Shown one piece after another: positions 1 through 6,635 of a stretch of 6,750 nt of DNA (its first letter is position 1; each line of letters starts with the position of its first letter). The notes under the pieces are model-generated. The model made no database searches. It had not been told where the DNA came from and saw only the letters and a program-made list of their open reading frames with translations. The translations under genes were made by a program, and so were the position numbers. Source of the stretch: Clostridiaceae bacterium (GTDB lineage: Bacteria > Bacillota_A > Clostridia > Acetivibrionales > Acetivibrionaceae). The DNA is taken from contig JAAZCB010000469.1 in assembly GCA_012513545.1 (NCBI GenBank), positions 1 through 6,750 on the forward strand, read 5' to 3'.

Positions 1-42
1 AGAATTTATATATAAACAGGTATTTGGGAAACACTATACTAA

Positions 43-309
43 TTAAGGATATACGTTCTCAACCTCTTTCATCTTAATAGTTTCAATCTCTGATATCAGA
101 ATTTTTATTGACTTTTTTGTATACCCCTCGAGGTATTCAACCAGATAACAATCCTGGTCAAAGGCTGCTATTGACATAGAAGATATATTGTTTGCAGACA
201 GCTCGGATATTGTTCTTCTAAAAACACTTGTTTCTTCTGCTCCTGGCAACACTCCGTTCAAAATGCTGTGATTATACTTTGTCCATCTGATAAGATTCTT
301 TTTACTCAT
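43..309 (-). CDS. Small hypothetical protein, 88 aa
   Basis: I do not recognise this protein and assign no function. It is 88 residues long and soluble-looking, with no signal peptide or membrane segment. The N-terminus is basic (MSKKNLIRWTK). The middle, about residues 43-62, alternates in a beta-strand-like way and holds the only cysteine, Cys54. The C-terminal third (about 64-84) looks like a charged amphipathic helix rich in Lys, Glu and Ile. Support for coding is the ATG start preceded on the minus strand by purine-rich AAGGGGGG and AAAGG elements about 5-15 nt upstream, and a base composition visibly less AT-rich than the intergenic DNA next to it. It is transcribed divergently from the VanW-type gene, across about 600 bp. 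No terminator is visible in the 42 bases after its stop before the window edge. It could be a chance open frame, but the ribosome-binding site argues against that. Confidence 0.6.
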   Translation of the reverse strand: MSKKNLIRWTKYNHSILNGVLPGAEETSVFRRTISELSANNISSMSIAAFDQDCYLVEYLEGYTKKSIKILISEIETIKMKEVENVYP

Positions 310-740
310 AATATCCTTTACCCCCCTTATTCTATATAAATTCCTGCATAATCATCTATATCTATCAACAGATTTTAGTAATCGTATGCTTAAAAGCTTC
401 ATTCCGATAGCATTTCAATTTAGCAGCAGACCTCAATCCTCTCTTTTATTAATGCTTTGAAACAGGAAATGCTGAATATTATATTATTATTAAGCTAATA
501 TTTATTATCCGAAATTATTATTTTTCTTTTCTTATTTACATTTTACTATAATTATATAATATATTCCATATATCAAATTTACAACTATATTTCAAATATT
601 TAACCTTTTTTCAAATGTTTTAGACTCTTTAATGTTTTATATACCAGACATTTATTAAACAACAACTTAACAGTAAAAACAAGTCGTTTATATGTATGTA
701 TAGCATGGGTATTACTTACATATCTTCAATGAAAATAATA
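310..740. other. AT-rich intergenic region with no recognised feature
   Basis: This stretch between two divergent genes is extremely AT-rich and has stops in all frames at short intervals. I looked for hairpins with T-runs, tRNA-like folds, sporulation-type promoters for the small minus-strand gene and long repeats, and found nothing convincing. A CATACGAT-like string near 381-390 on the minus strand resembles a sigma-E -10 element, but it lacks a good -35 partner at the right distance. The region probably holds the promoter of the small gene at 43-309, but I cannot place it. Confidence 0.5.
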
Positions 741-769
741 TTGAGTTTTTTATCTGGAATTGAGATAAT
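741..769 (+). promoter_or_regulatory. Candidate sigma-A promoter for the VanW-type gene
   Basis: A TTGAGT -35 element at 741-746 is separated by exactly 17 bp from a GATAAT -10 element at 764-769. The hexamers match the vegetative consensus at 4 of 6 and 5 of 6 positions. Transcription would begin near 776 and give a leader of about 135 nt before the ATG at 911. The DNA is so AT-rich that other -10-like strings exist, for example TATAAT at 814-819, which lacks a good -35. The assignment is therefore tentative. Confidence 0.4.
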
Positions 770-899
770 AAAGTTATATGCATAGTTAAATAAAATTATT
801 ATTTCTGAATGTTTATAATATACATAGTAAAACTTTATATTGAACTATATTATATATTATTAAGTCTAATAATTATAAAAGTAAGCATAATAAATAATT

Positions 900-903
900 G
901 GAG
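900..903 (+). promoter_or_regulatory. Ribosome-binding site that fixes the VanW-type gene start
   Basis: GGAG lies 7 nt before the ATG at 911, an ideal spacing. The earlier in-frame ATG at 809 has only AT-rich sequence before it and no Shine-Dalgarno motif, so this site decides the start in favour of 911. Confidence 0.75.
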
Positions 904-910
904 TGTTGTT

Positions 911-2551
911 ATGACTAATCCGGAATTTCAAAAAACAAATGCAAACAATAAAACAAGAACTATCATTATTACATTATTCTCATTAATAATTATCGCACTT
1001 TTGGTATTTTCTATTTTTACAGTGTCAATTTTGACTGATAAGAAGATACATAAAGGCGTATTTATAAATGACATTAATGTGTCTAGAATGTATCCTGAAG
1101 AAGTAACTCAATTACTTGAAAAAGAATTAAGCACTAAGGTAAGCAAAGAAATTATAGTGCTAAAATACCGGAACTCTTCTTTGGAACTTAATTTTTCTGA
1201 TATGAACCTTTCCTATAATATTAAAGATGCTGTAAATAGCGCTTATAATTCCGGAAGAACCGGTAATCTTTTTTACCGAATAAACAACATTCTTAGTTCC
1301 GGTAAAAAACCCACTGTAATAGATTTAACATATTCCTGCGATGAAAAATATATTGAAGATAAACTGGAAAATTTCTATAAGGATACTTTAATACCTGTTA
1401 AGGAAGCAAGTCTTTTTCTGGGGGACTCTGAAGTAACAATTACTTCCGGGCATCCTGGGAAAAGTATTGAAAAACAAAAGGCCCTGGAGTTTATTAACTC
1501 TTCAATAAAAACCTGTATCGGTGGAACTTTTGATCTTCCCGAAAAGGTAACCCAGCCTACTCCTATTAATGCTGACAAAATATATGAACAAATAACGATT
1601 GAACCGGAAGATGCTAAAGTATCTGTTAACGACAATATTGTAACCGTTGATGTTCATAGAAAAGGAAGAAAAATTGATAAAGCTGCACTTAGTAGTATTA
1701 TAAATGACTTGAATAATACAACAGACACAGCAAAAAAACTGCCTGTCGAATTTATTGAGCCCGAAATTACAGCCAGTTATATAGACAAAGTACTTTTTAG
1801 AGATAAACTTTCTGAAGCATCTACAAAATTTAATACCAATTCGGTTAATAATGCAAACAGAGGCGTAAATATACGGCTTGCTTCTTCTAAAATAAACGGT
1901 AAAATACTAGCTCCGGGCGAAGTATTCTCCTTTAATGATTACGTGGGCCCTAGGACTACAGAAGCCGGTTATAAGGCTGCACATGCTTATATAGCCGGTA
2001 AAATTGTTGATGATGTAGGAGGAGGTATATGCCAGGTATCAACTACCTTATACAATTCTGTCCTATTTGCCGATTTAGAAACAATAAGCAGAAAAAATCA
2101 TATGTTTACCGTATCGTATGTTGCTTTAGGCAGAGATGCAGCAGTTTTTTATGGAGAAACTGATTTTAAATTCAAAAACAATACCAAATGGCCAATAAAG
2201 TTGGAAGCCTCTGTTTCAAAGGACAACAAGCTGACTTTTGCTATAATAGGTACAAATGAAACGCCTGAAAAGAAAATAGAATTATCTCATGTTACAGTCA
2301 AAACCATACCACCACAGGTAAAATACATTGATGACCCTACAATGGAGTCAGGAAAAACTGTTGTCATTAACAGCGGGATGACCGGCTACGTGGTAGATAC
2401 CTATAAAATTGTTAAAATGAGCGATAATATAATAAGTAAAACTTTTCTCCACAAAAGTACCTACAATTCATACGCAAAACAAGTTAAACGAGGAACAAAA
2501 AAAGTTGCAGCCTCACCACCTGCTTCTGCTAAAGATATGACACTTGAGTAA
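911..2551 (+). CDS. Membrane-anchored VanW-family cell-wall protein with G5-like C-terminus
   Basis: The 546-residue protein has a short cytoplasmic N-terminus and one hydrophobic segment at about residues 15-41 (signal anchor or uncleaved signal), so the rest should be outside the membrane. Residues about 49-73 (GVFINDINVS...PEEV) match the start of the peptidoglycan-binding repeat (PG_binding_4 type) common in YoaR/VanW proteins. A second repeat-like unit lies at about 229-285. The VanW domain spans about 315-446, with the family signature VGGGICQVSTTLYN (369-382), the preceding APGEVFSFNDYVGPR (334-348) and a conserved-looking H397 region. The C-terminus (about 453-531) is G5-like and ends in the typical KRGTKK, followed by a short Ala/Pro/Ser tail. 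VanW has no firmly established biochemical activity. The name comes from vanB-type vancomycin-resistance clusters, but no other van gene is present here, so resistance should not be inferred. It is a single-gene unit with its own promoter candidate and a strong terminator. Starting at 809 would add 34 hydrophobic residues without a ribosome-binding site. Confidence 0.9.
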   Translation: MTNPEFQKTNANNKTRTIIITLFSLIIIALLVFSIFTVSILTDKKIHKGVFINDINVSRMYPEEVTQLLEKELSTKVSKEIIVLKYRNSSLELNFSDMNLSYNIKDAVNSAYNSGRTGNLFYRINNILSSGKKPTVIDLTYSCDEKYIEDKLENFYKDTLIPVKEASLFLGDSEVTITSGHPGKSIEKQKALEFINSSIKTCIGGTFDLPEKVTQPTPINADKIYEQITIEPEDAKVSVNDNIVTVDVHRKGRKIDKAALSSIINDLNNTTDTAKKLPVEFIEPEITASYIDKVLFRDKLSEASTKFNTNSVNNANRGVNIRLASSKINGKILAPGEVFSFNDYVGPRTTEAGYKAAHAYIAGKIVDDVGGGICQVSTTLYNSVLFADLETISRKNHMFTVSYVALGRDAAVFYGETDFKFKNNTKWPIKLEASVSKDNKLTFAIIGTNETPEKKIELSHVTVKTIPPQVKYIDDPTMESGKTVVINSGMTGYVVDTYKIVKMSDNIISKTFLHKSTYNSYAKQVKRGTKKVAASPPASAKDMTLE

Positions 2552-2583
2552 ACTATTAAAATGGTAAACATTTGCTTTATACT

Positions 2584-2619
2584 AAAAAGATATCCACAAA
2601 AATGTGGATATCTTTTTTT
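2584..2619. terminator. Strong bidirectional rho-independent terminator
   Basis: A perfect 10-bp stem, GATATCCACA (2589-2598) with TGTGGATATC (2603-2612), closes an AAAA loop. It is flanked by five A on the left and seven T (2613-2619) on the right, extending the stem to 15 bp. It begins 32 bp after the VanW-type stop and should end that transcript. Read on the minus strand the same hairpin is followed by TTTTT, so it can also end the nadABC transcript, which finishes at 2800 with no better hairpin in between. Confidence 0.9.
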
Positions 2620-2646
2620 GGTTAATATCTCTCAAAGGCTTAATTT

Positions 2647-2671
2647 ATCTTACATTGATAAGATTTTTTTT
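2647..2671 (+). terminator. Weak second terminator-like hairpin
   Basis: ATCTTA (2647-2652) and TAAGAT (2659-2664) form a 6-bp stem around a CATTGA loop, followed by a run of eight T ending at 2671. The stem is short and AT-rich, so this would be a backup to the strong hairpin upstream at best. Confidence 0.4.
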
Positions 2672-2698
2672 ATGCCAACAAAAGTAATGTGAATTAAT

Positions 2699-2725
2699 TG
2701 TGGATATATTTTTGTTTTATCCACA
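2699..2725. promoter_or_regulatory. Inverted DnaA-box-like pair (one perfect TTATCCACA)
   Basis: TTATCCACA at 2717-2725 is an exact match to the bacterial DnaA-box consensus. It faces an inverted 8-of-9 match, TGTGGATAT at 2699-2707, so the two form a perfect 8-bp inverted repeat around an 11-nt spacer. Neither strand has a T-run after the repeat, so it is not a terminator. The nearby terminator stem carries two more 8-of-9 matches (2590-2598 and 2603-2611). DnaA binding is an inference from the motif; a chance or duplicated hairpin remains possible. Confidence 0.35.
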
Positions 2726-2799
2726 GGTCATCATTACATCTTTACTATCAAATTGTTTAGTGAATAATTTTATTACTACCGACTTTAACAACTAGTACT

Positions 2800-3630
2800 T
2801 TAATCAATTTTCATACTAATGTCAAAAGCAATTACAGAATGCGTCAGGCCTCCAACCGATATAATATCAACACCGGTACACGCTATATCATTAATATTTT
2901 CAATACTGACATTACCGGAGACTTCCGATAAAGCTTTTCCATCTATTATTTTAACAGCTTCTTTTATCTTGTCAAGTCCCATATTATCAAGCATTATTAT
3001 GTCAGCTTTTCCATTTAATGCCTCACGAACTTGTTCAATATTTTCTGTTTCAACTTCTATTTTAATTGTGTGAGGTATCTTCTCCCTTACAAGCTCTATT
3101 GCTTTAGTCAGACTTCCGGCAGCTTTTATATGGTTGTCCTTTATTAAAACACCGTCAGAAAGGCAGTATCTGTGGTTATAACCTCCACCAGCTCTAACAG
3201 CATACTTCTCCAATACTCTTAAGCCGGGTGTAGTCTTCCTTGTATCTACAAGTCTGGCTTTTGTGTTTTTAATAATATCCGTTAGTTTTTTAGTTCTAGT
3301 AGCAATACCGGACATACGTTGCAACAAATTTAATGCAGTCCTTTCTCCTTTTAGCAGTGCTCTTGTATTACCTTCAATTTTAGCAATTATATCACCATAC
3401 TTTACAACCTGGCCATCTTGTACCATTTTTTCAAAAACAGTTGAATCATCTAACAGCTCAAATACTCTTTTTGCAACATCAAGACCTGCTATAACTCCAG
3501 TATCCTTAGCTATCATATAAGCTTTTGACCTGGCATTTTCGTCTATAATATTGTCTGTTGTTATGTCTCCGGAGGGAATGTCTTCTCGTATTGCATTAAC
3601 TATTATTCTGTCAATTTCCGATATAAACAA
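2800..3630 (-). CDS. nadC: Quinolinate phosphoribosyltransferase (decarboxylating)
   Basis: This cytosolic enzyme transfers phosphoribose from PRPP to quinolinate and releases CO2, giving nicotinate mononucleotide, the last step of the de novo branch encoded here. The 276-residue length is typical. Family motifs appear in order: EDIPSGDITT (16-25) in the N-terminal domain, GERTALNLLQRMSGIAT (95-111), DTRKTTPGLR (129-138), the active-site block around RAGGGYNHR and IKDNHI (146-168), EVE (192-194), LDNM (214-217), EVSGN (236-240) and SVGGLTHS (258-265). The start is a TTG: a strong GGAAGGTGG lies 9 nt upstream and an in-frame stop lies only two codons before the TTG, so no earlier start is possible. 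It follows nadB by 31 bp in the same operon, and its transcript probably ends at the hairpin at 2584-2619. I see no truncation or missing key residue. Confidence 0.97.
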   Translation of the reverse strand: MFISEIDRIIVNAIREDIPSGDITTDNIIDENARSKAYMIAKDTGVIAGLDVAKRVFELLDDSTVFEKMVQDGQVVKYGDIIAKIEGNTRALLKGERTALNLLQRMSGIATRTKKLTDIIKNTKARLVDTRKTTPGLRVLEKYAVRAGGGYNHRYCLSDGVLIKDNHIKAAGSLTKAIELVREKIPHTIKIEVETENIEQVREALNGKADIIMLDNMGLDKIKEAVKIIDGKALSEVSGNVSIENINDIACTGVDIISVGGLTHSVIAFDISMKID

Positions 3631-3639
3631 ATCTAATTA

Positions 3640-3648
3640 CCACCTTCC
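3640..3648 (-). promoter_or_regulatory. Strong ribosome-binding site for nadC with TTG start
   Basis: On the minus strand the sequence GGAAGGTGG stands 9 nt before the TTG at 3630-3628, inside the 31-bp gap after the nadB stop. It makes the non-ATG start of nadC convincing. An ATG overlaps this motif but opens only a five-codon frame that stops before the TTG. Confidence 0.8.
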
Positions 3649-3661
3649 ATAATAGTATATA

Positions 3662-5263
3662 CTAAAATTTTCTTTTTATAATATTATTCTTCCATTTTTC
3701 ATTATCAGTTTTCTGAAAATCTGATCTAAAATGTGCGCCCCTGCTCTCCTCACGCTCAATTGCGGACTCAATAACTAGTTTCGACAGGAGAATAATATTT
3801 TGAAGTTCAAAATCGGCAATACCACTATTTTCCATATCACGTACCATATAGTAATATTCATCAATTTTATTTTTTGCTATTTCAAGTCCTTCCCTGTTCC
3901 GTATTATCCCTACATACTGCGTCATTATTTGCTGTATATTAAATTTAATCTGGTTCTTATCTATAGCTTTTGAAACTTGTCCGGACTTCCCTATTATACA
4001 AGATAAATCTGCTTCTTCCTTTAATTTGTTTTTGAAATAATTATTAACCTCGTCCCCTATCTTATGACCAAATACCAATCCTTCGAGCAGGGAGTTACTG
4101 GCAAGTCTGTTGGCCCCGTGGATCCCATTACATGCTGCTTCACCACATGCATAAAAACCTTCAATTTTAGTCCTTCCGAATACATCGGTTTTTATACCAC
4201 CCATACAGTAATGTTCCGCAGGAGCTACAGGAATGTACTCCTTTGAGATATCTATGTTATAACTTAAACACGTCTTATATATATTTGGAAACCTTTGTTC
4301 GAGATAATCCCTGCCTTTAAAAGTAATATCCAGATACACATGATCTGATTGGGTTATTTTCATTTCTTCAAAAATTGCTCGTGAAACTATATCTCTTGGT
4401 GCAAGCTCACATAGCTCATGGTACCTTGGCATAAAGCGCTCCCCTTTTATGTTCTTTAGAAGCGCGCCTTCACCCCTGACAGCTTCAGAAATCAGAAAGC
4501 TTTTATTATTTGGATGGTAAAGTACTGTTGGATGGAATTGAATAAATTCCAGGTCCATCAGCTCAGCACCTGCCCTGTATGCCAATGCCAGTCCGTCTCC
4601 GGTTGCAACATCCGGGTTGGTAGTGTTTGTATATAACTGCCCAAAGCCTCCTGTGGCGCAAATAACTATATTTGATGCATATAAAACGTACTCTTGCTTA
4701 TCTTCGTCATATGAAACAATACCTTTACAACAATTATCCACTGTAAGCAAATCTATTGCAAAGGTTCGTTCTTTTATTTTAACATTATTTCTGGTCCTTA
4801 CAACCGATATCAGCTTGTCACATACTTCCTTGCCTGTTGTATCTCCGGCATGGATAATTCTGTTCTTACTGTGTGCACCTTCTCTTGTAAGACTTAATTC
4901 ATTCCGACTCTTCTTATCAAAGTTGACACCAAATTTACATAAGGCTTTGATATTATCAGCAGCCTCATTGACAAGCACCCATACACTTTTCTCATCGCAC
5001 AGACCTGCCCCTGCATATATCGTGTCCTTAAAATGAAGCTCCGGTGAATCTTCCTTGTCAAGCGAAACTGCTATTCCTCCTTGGGCAAGAACAGAATTGC
5101 TGATATCAATAGTTTCTTTAGTAATTATTGCAACATCATAACTTTCAGGTATTTCAAGTGCAGTATACACTCCTGCTATCCCACTGCCCACGATAATGAC
5201 ATCGTGGTATTCAATTCTCATATTTTTCAAATCAAAATTATATATATATCTGTAGTTGTCCAA
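3662..5263 (-). CDS. nadB: L-aspartate oxidase
   Basis: This FAD-dependent cytosolic enzyme oxidises L-aspartate to iminoaspartate, using oxygen or fumarate as acceptor in characterised homologues. The product is handed to NadA. The 533-residue protein has the FAD dinucleotide motif GSGIAG (26-31), LAQGGIA (59-65), the TREGAHS block (126-132), FHPT with H244 (243-246), SEAVRGEGA (259-267), LAPRD with R290 (287-291), H351 (EHYCMGG), the NGIHGANRLASNSLLEG block with R386 (379-395), and a helical C-terminal domain with ESRGAHFRSD (506-515). H244, R290, H351 and R386 correspond to substrate and catalytic residues described in the E. coli enzyme, which supports aspartate oxidase over succinate dehydrogenase or fumarate reductase. 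The chosen start is TTG at 5263 because AAGGGGG lies 11 nt upstream. The internal ATG at 5221 (residue 15, MRIEYHDV) begins nearer the usual N-terminus but has no good Shine-Dalgarno. The gene sits between nadA (208-bp gap) and nadC (31-bp gap). Confidence 0.97.
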   Translation of the reverse strand: MDNYRYIYNFDLKNMRIEYHDVIIVGSGIAGVYTALEIPESYDVAIITKETIDISNSVLAQGGIAVSLDKEDSPELHFKDTIYAGAGLCDEKSVWVLVNEAADNIKALCKFGVNFDKKSRNELSLTREGAHSKNRIIHAGDTTGKEVCDKLISVVRTRNNVKIKERTFAIDLLTVDNCCKGIVSYDEDKQEYVLYASNIVICATGGFGQLYTNTTNPDVATGDGLALAYRAGAELMDLEFIQFHPTVLYHPNNKSFLISEAVRGEGALLKNIKGERFMPRYHELCELAPRDIVSRAIFEEMKITQSDHVYLDITFKGRDYLEQRFPNIYKTCLSYNIDISKEYIPVAPAEHYCMGGIKTDVFGRTKIEGFYACGEAACNGIHGANRLASNSLLEGLVFGHKIGDEVNNYFKNKLKEEADLSCIIGKSGQVSKAIDKNQIKFNIQQIMTQYVGIIRNREGLEIAKNKIDEYYYMVRDMENSGIADFELQNIILLSKLVIESAIEREESRGAHFRSDFQKTDNEKWKNNIIKRKF

Positions 5264-5274
5264 GATAACGGTTT

Positions 5275-5281
5275 CCCCCTT
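5275..5281 (-). promoter_or_regulatory. Ribosome-binding site for nadB (TTG start)
   Basis: AAGGGGG on the minus strand lies 11 nt before the TTG at 5263-5261. The spacing is slightly long but acceptable for a Gram-positive. The alternative ATG at 5221 is preceded only by an A/T-rich stretch, so this site favours the TTG. The site partly overlaps the palindrome CCTTAAGG (5278-5285). Confidence 0.6.
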
Positions 5282-5289
5282 AAGGCAGA

Positions 5290-5341
5290 CTAAGGATTTA
5301 TATTTATCCTTAGATATATAGAATTATGCAGGCATTCTATA
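5290..5341 (-). promoter_or_regulatory. Two tandem stem-loops in the nadA-nadB gap, upstream of the nadB RBS
   Basis: Two perfect inverted repeats lie 3 nt apart. In transcript order the first is TATAGAAT/ATTCTATA (5341-5334 with 5324-5317), 8 bp with a 9-nt loop. The second is CTAAGGAT/ATCCTTAG (5313-5306 with 5297-5290), 8 bp with an 8-nt loop. The second ends 8 nt before the nadB ribosome-binding site. Neither is followed by a T-run, so they are not ordinary terminators. A role in mRNA processing, stability or translational control of nadB is inferred only from position. Confidence 0.45.
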
Positions 5342-5471
5342 GGTTTGGTACTTAAAAGACTTTTTAACTAACTTATGAGATACAATTTCTATCTGCTTTT
5401 AAATATCTAAATCATAAAATAACTGTATACCAATATCTAATCAATTTATATAAAATATGCATAATCCCCGG
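5342..5471 (-). other. nadA-nadB intergenic spacer, possible internal promoter
   Basis: The remaining nadA-nadB spacer is AT-rich and codes for nothing visible. On the minus strand a TTGATT hexamer followed after 17 bp by TATTTT could be a weak internal promoter for nadBC, but it matches consensus poorly. No terminator follows nadA, so read-through from nadA into nadBC is the simplest assumption. A gap of 208 bp is wide for a tight operon, hence the interest in the hairpins next to it. Confidence 0.3.
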
Positions 5472-6383
5472 TTAACTTATTTCGAGCATTCTTTCCAGAG
5501 ACTTTTGCGCTTTTAATCTTATACCTTCATCCAGCTCAATTTGATACTTCATTTCCACTAACGAATTAACTATACTAGTAAGTGTTGTCTTTTTCATATT
5601 AGGGCATACGAGTCCTTTAGACAGCAAATAAAAGGTTTTTGATGGGTTATCTTTCTTAAGAGTATAAAGTATTCCCATTTCTGTACCAATAATAAATTTT
5701 GTACTCTCTGAAGCCTTAACAAAGTCTATAATTTGTTTTGTACTTCCTATAAAATCTGCTGCACTCGTAATTTCATTCCTACATTCAGGGTGCACAGCAA
5801 TTACTGCGTCCGGTTGAGCTTCCTTTACTATTTTTACATCATTTTCATCAATTCTGTGATGTGTTAAACAATATCCGTTCCATGGTATGATATTCTTCTC
5901 AGGTACCTTTGAAGCAACATAATTGGCTAAATTTTGATCAGGCACAAATAAGATATCTTTTTCTTTTAAAGATTTAACGATTTTCACCGCATTTGATGAA
6001 GTGCAGCATATATCACTTTCAGCCTTGACTTCTGCAGATGAATTAATATAACAAACTACCGCTGCTCCGGGGTATTTGCTTTTTTCCTTACGTAAAGCCT
6101 CTGCTGTTACCATATCTGCCATTGGACACCCTGCATCTTTTTCAGGTAATAGCACTGTCTTTTCAGGCGATAAGATCTTTGCACTTTCTGCCATGAAATG
6201 GACTCCGCAGAATACGATTAATTTCTTATCACTTTTAGCACAAAATTGGCTTAGTAACAGAGAATCTCCCACAATATCCGAGACTTCCTGAACATCATCT
6301 ATTTGGTAGTTGTGAGCGACAATAACTGCATTATTTAACTGTTTTAACTCTTGAATCTTTTTAATGATATCACTTCTATACAT
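5472..6383 (-). CDS. nadA: Quinolinate synthase, [4Fe-4S] enzyme
   Basis: NadA condenses iminoaspartate with dihydroxyacetone phosphate to quinolinate in the cytosol, using an oxygen-sensitive [4Fe-4S] cluster. The 303-residue protein has the usual length of the compact three-domain form. The three expected cluster ligands are present: Cys86 in DAGCPMADM, Cys172 in GYCLTHHRI and Cys260 in [11 protein letters not shown]. Other family motifs are AHNYQ (23-27), GDSLLLSQ (39-46), [15 protein letters not shown] (57-71), [10 protein letters not shown] (112-121), CTSSNA (127-132), VPDQNLA (147-153), AVHPEC (196-201) and IGTEMG (232-237). Its ATG start gives the normal N-terminus. The ribosome-binding site is weak: AGGTAGGT about 13 nt upstream, with only GG closer. 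It is the first gene of the nadABC unit. No cysteine desulfurase (the NifS/IscS-type partner found beside nad genes in Bacillus) or NiaR-type repressor gene is visible in the window. Confidence 0.97.
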   Translation of the reverse strand: MYRSDIIKKIQELKQLNNAVIVAHNYQIDDVQEVSDIVGDSLLLSQFCAKSDKKLIVFCGVHFMAESAKILSPEKTVLLPEKDAGCPMADMVTAEALRKEKSKYPGAAVVCYINSSAEVKAESDICCTSSNAVKIVKSLKEKDILFVPDQNLANYVASKVPEKNIIPWNGYCLTHHRIDENDVKIVKEAQPDAVIAVHPECRNEITSAADFIGSTKQIIDFVKASESTKFIIGTEMGILYTLKKDNPSKTFYLLSKGLVCPNMKKTTLTSIVNSLVEMKYQIELDEGIRLKAQKSLERMLEIS

Positions 6384-6449
6384 TTTTTAACCAATTACCT
6401 ACCTATCATTATTATTAAAGGAACTAATTATGCTCCAATACTTTTTTTA

Positions 6450-6478
6450 ATTTTAATACTTTAGACTCCTTTTGTAAA
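6450..6478 (-). promoter_or_regulatory. Candidate sigma-A promoter for nadABC
   Basis: On the minus strand TTTACA (6478-6473) and TAAAAT (6455-6450) are separated by exactly 17 bp, each matching the vegetative consensus at 5 of 6 positions. The start point would be near 6443, leaving a leader of about 60 nt before the nadA ATG at 6383. A short CCTTT-TGT-AAAGG palindrome (6468-6480) overlaps the -35 element and might be a regulator site, but it is too short to name one. Confidence 0.6.
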
Positions 6479-6555
6479 GGACATAGACCAAATTTCATAG
6501 ATAATAATAAATTAGCACAAGAGCAACAGTTCTTGAGTCAAATTTTAAATTATAT

Positions 6556-6580
6556 TAATGTTAAATGCTCCTTAACATTA
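6556..6580. repeat. Perfect 9-bp inverted repeat upstream of nadA
   Basis: TAATGTTAA (6556-6564) and TTAACATTA (6572-6580) are perfect inverted copies around a 7-nt spacer. The repeat lies about 80 bp upstream of the nadA -35 element. No T-run directly follows on either strand, so it is not a standard terminator. It could be an operator for a dimeric regulator, a cruciform, or an AT-rich coincidence. Confidence 0.35.
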
Positions 6581-6635
6581 CGCTAATTTTTGTGCCTTTC
6601 TTGTACTGTTATCTAAAAAATTAAAAAATTTATAA

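Noticed and set aside
809..910. Earlier in-frame ATG extending the VanW-type protein by 34 residues
   Set aside because: It has no Shine-Dalgarno motif, lies in intergenic-like AT-rich sequence, and would put a second hydrophobic stretch before the normal anchor. GGAG with a 7-nt spacing supports the ATG at 911.
1375..1635. Minus-strand open frame inside the VanW-type gene
   Set aside because: It is antisense to a clearly conserved coding region and has no recognisable product; a shadow frame.
2699..2725. Inverted repeat as a nadABC terminator
   Set aside because: There is no T-run after the stem on either strand and the loop is 11 nt; the hairpin at 2584-2619 is far better.
2819..3520. Plus-strand open frames opposite nadC
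   Set aside because: They are antisense to conserved nadC motifs, so they are shadows of the real gene.
3633..3650. Five-codon upstream frame (MEGGN) before nadC
   Set aside because: It consists of the ribosome-binding site itself; an ATG overlapping GGAAGGTGG is probably incidental.
4064..5293. Plus-strand open frames opposite nadB, including one of 139 codons
   Set aside because: They lie opposite conserved FAD-binding and catalytic blocks and have no recognisable domain; shadows.
6076..6291. Plus-strand open frame opposite nadA
   Set aside because: It is antisense to the cluster-ligand region of nadA; a shadow.
6384..6443. NAD-type or other known riboswitch in the nadA leader
   Set aside because: The inferred leader is only about 60 nt and AT-rich, and I see no stem arrangement or conserved motif typical of a known riboswitch.
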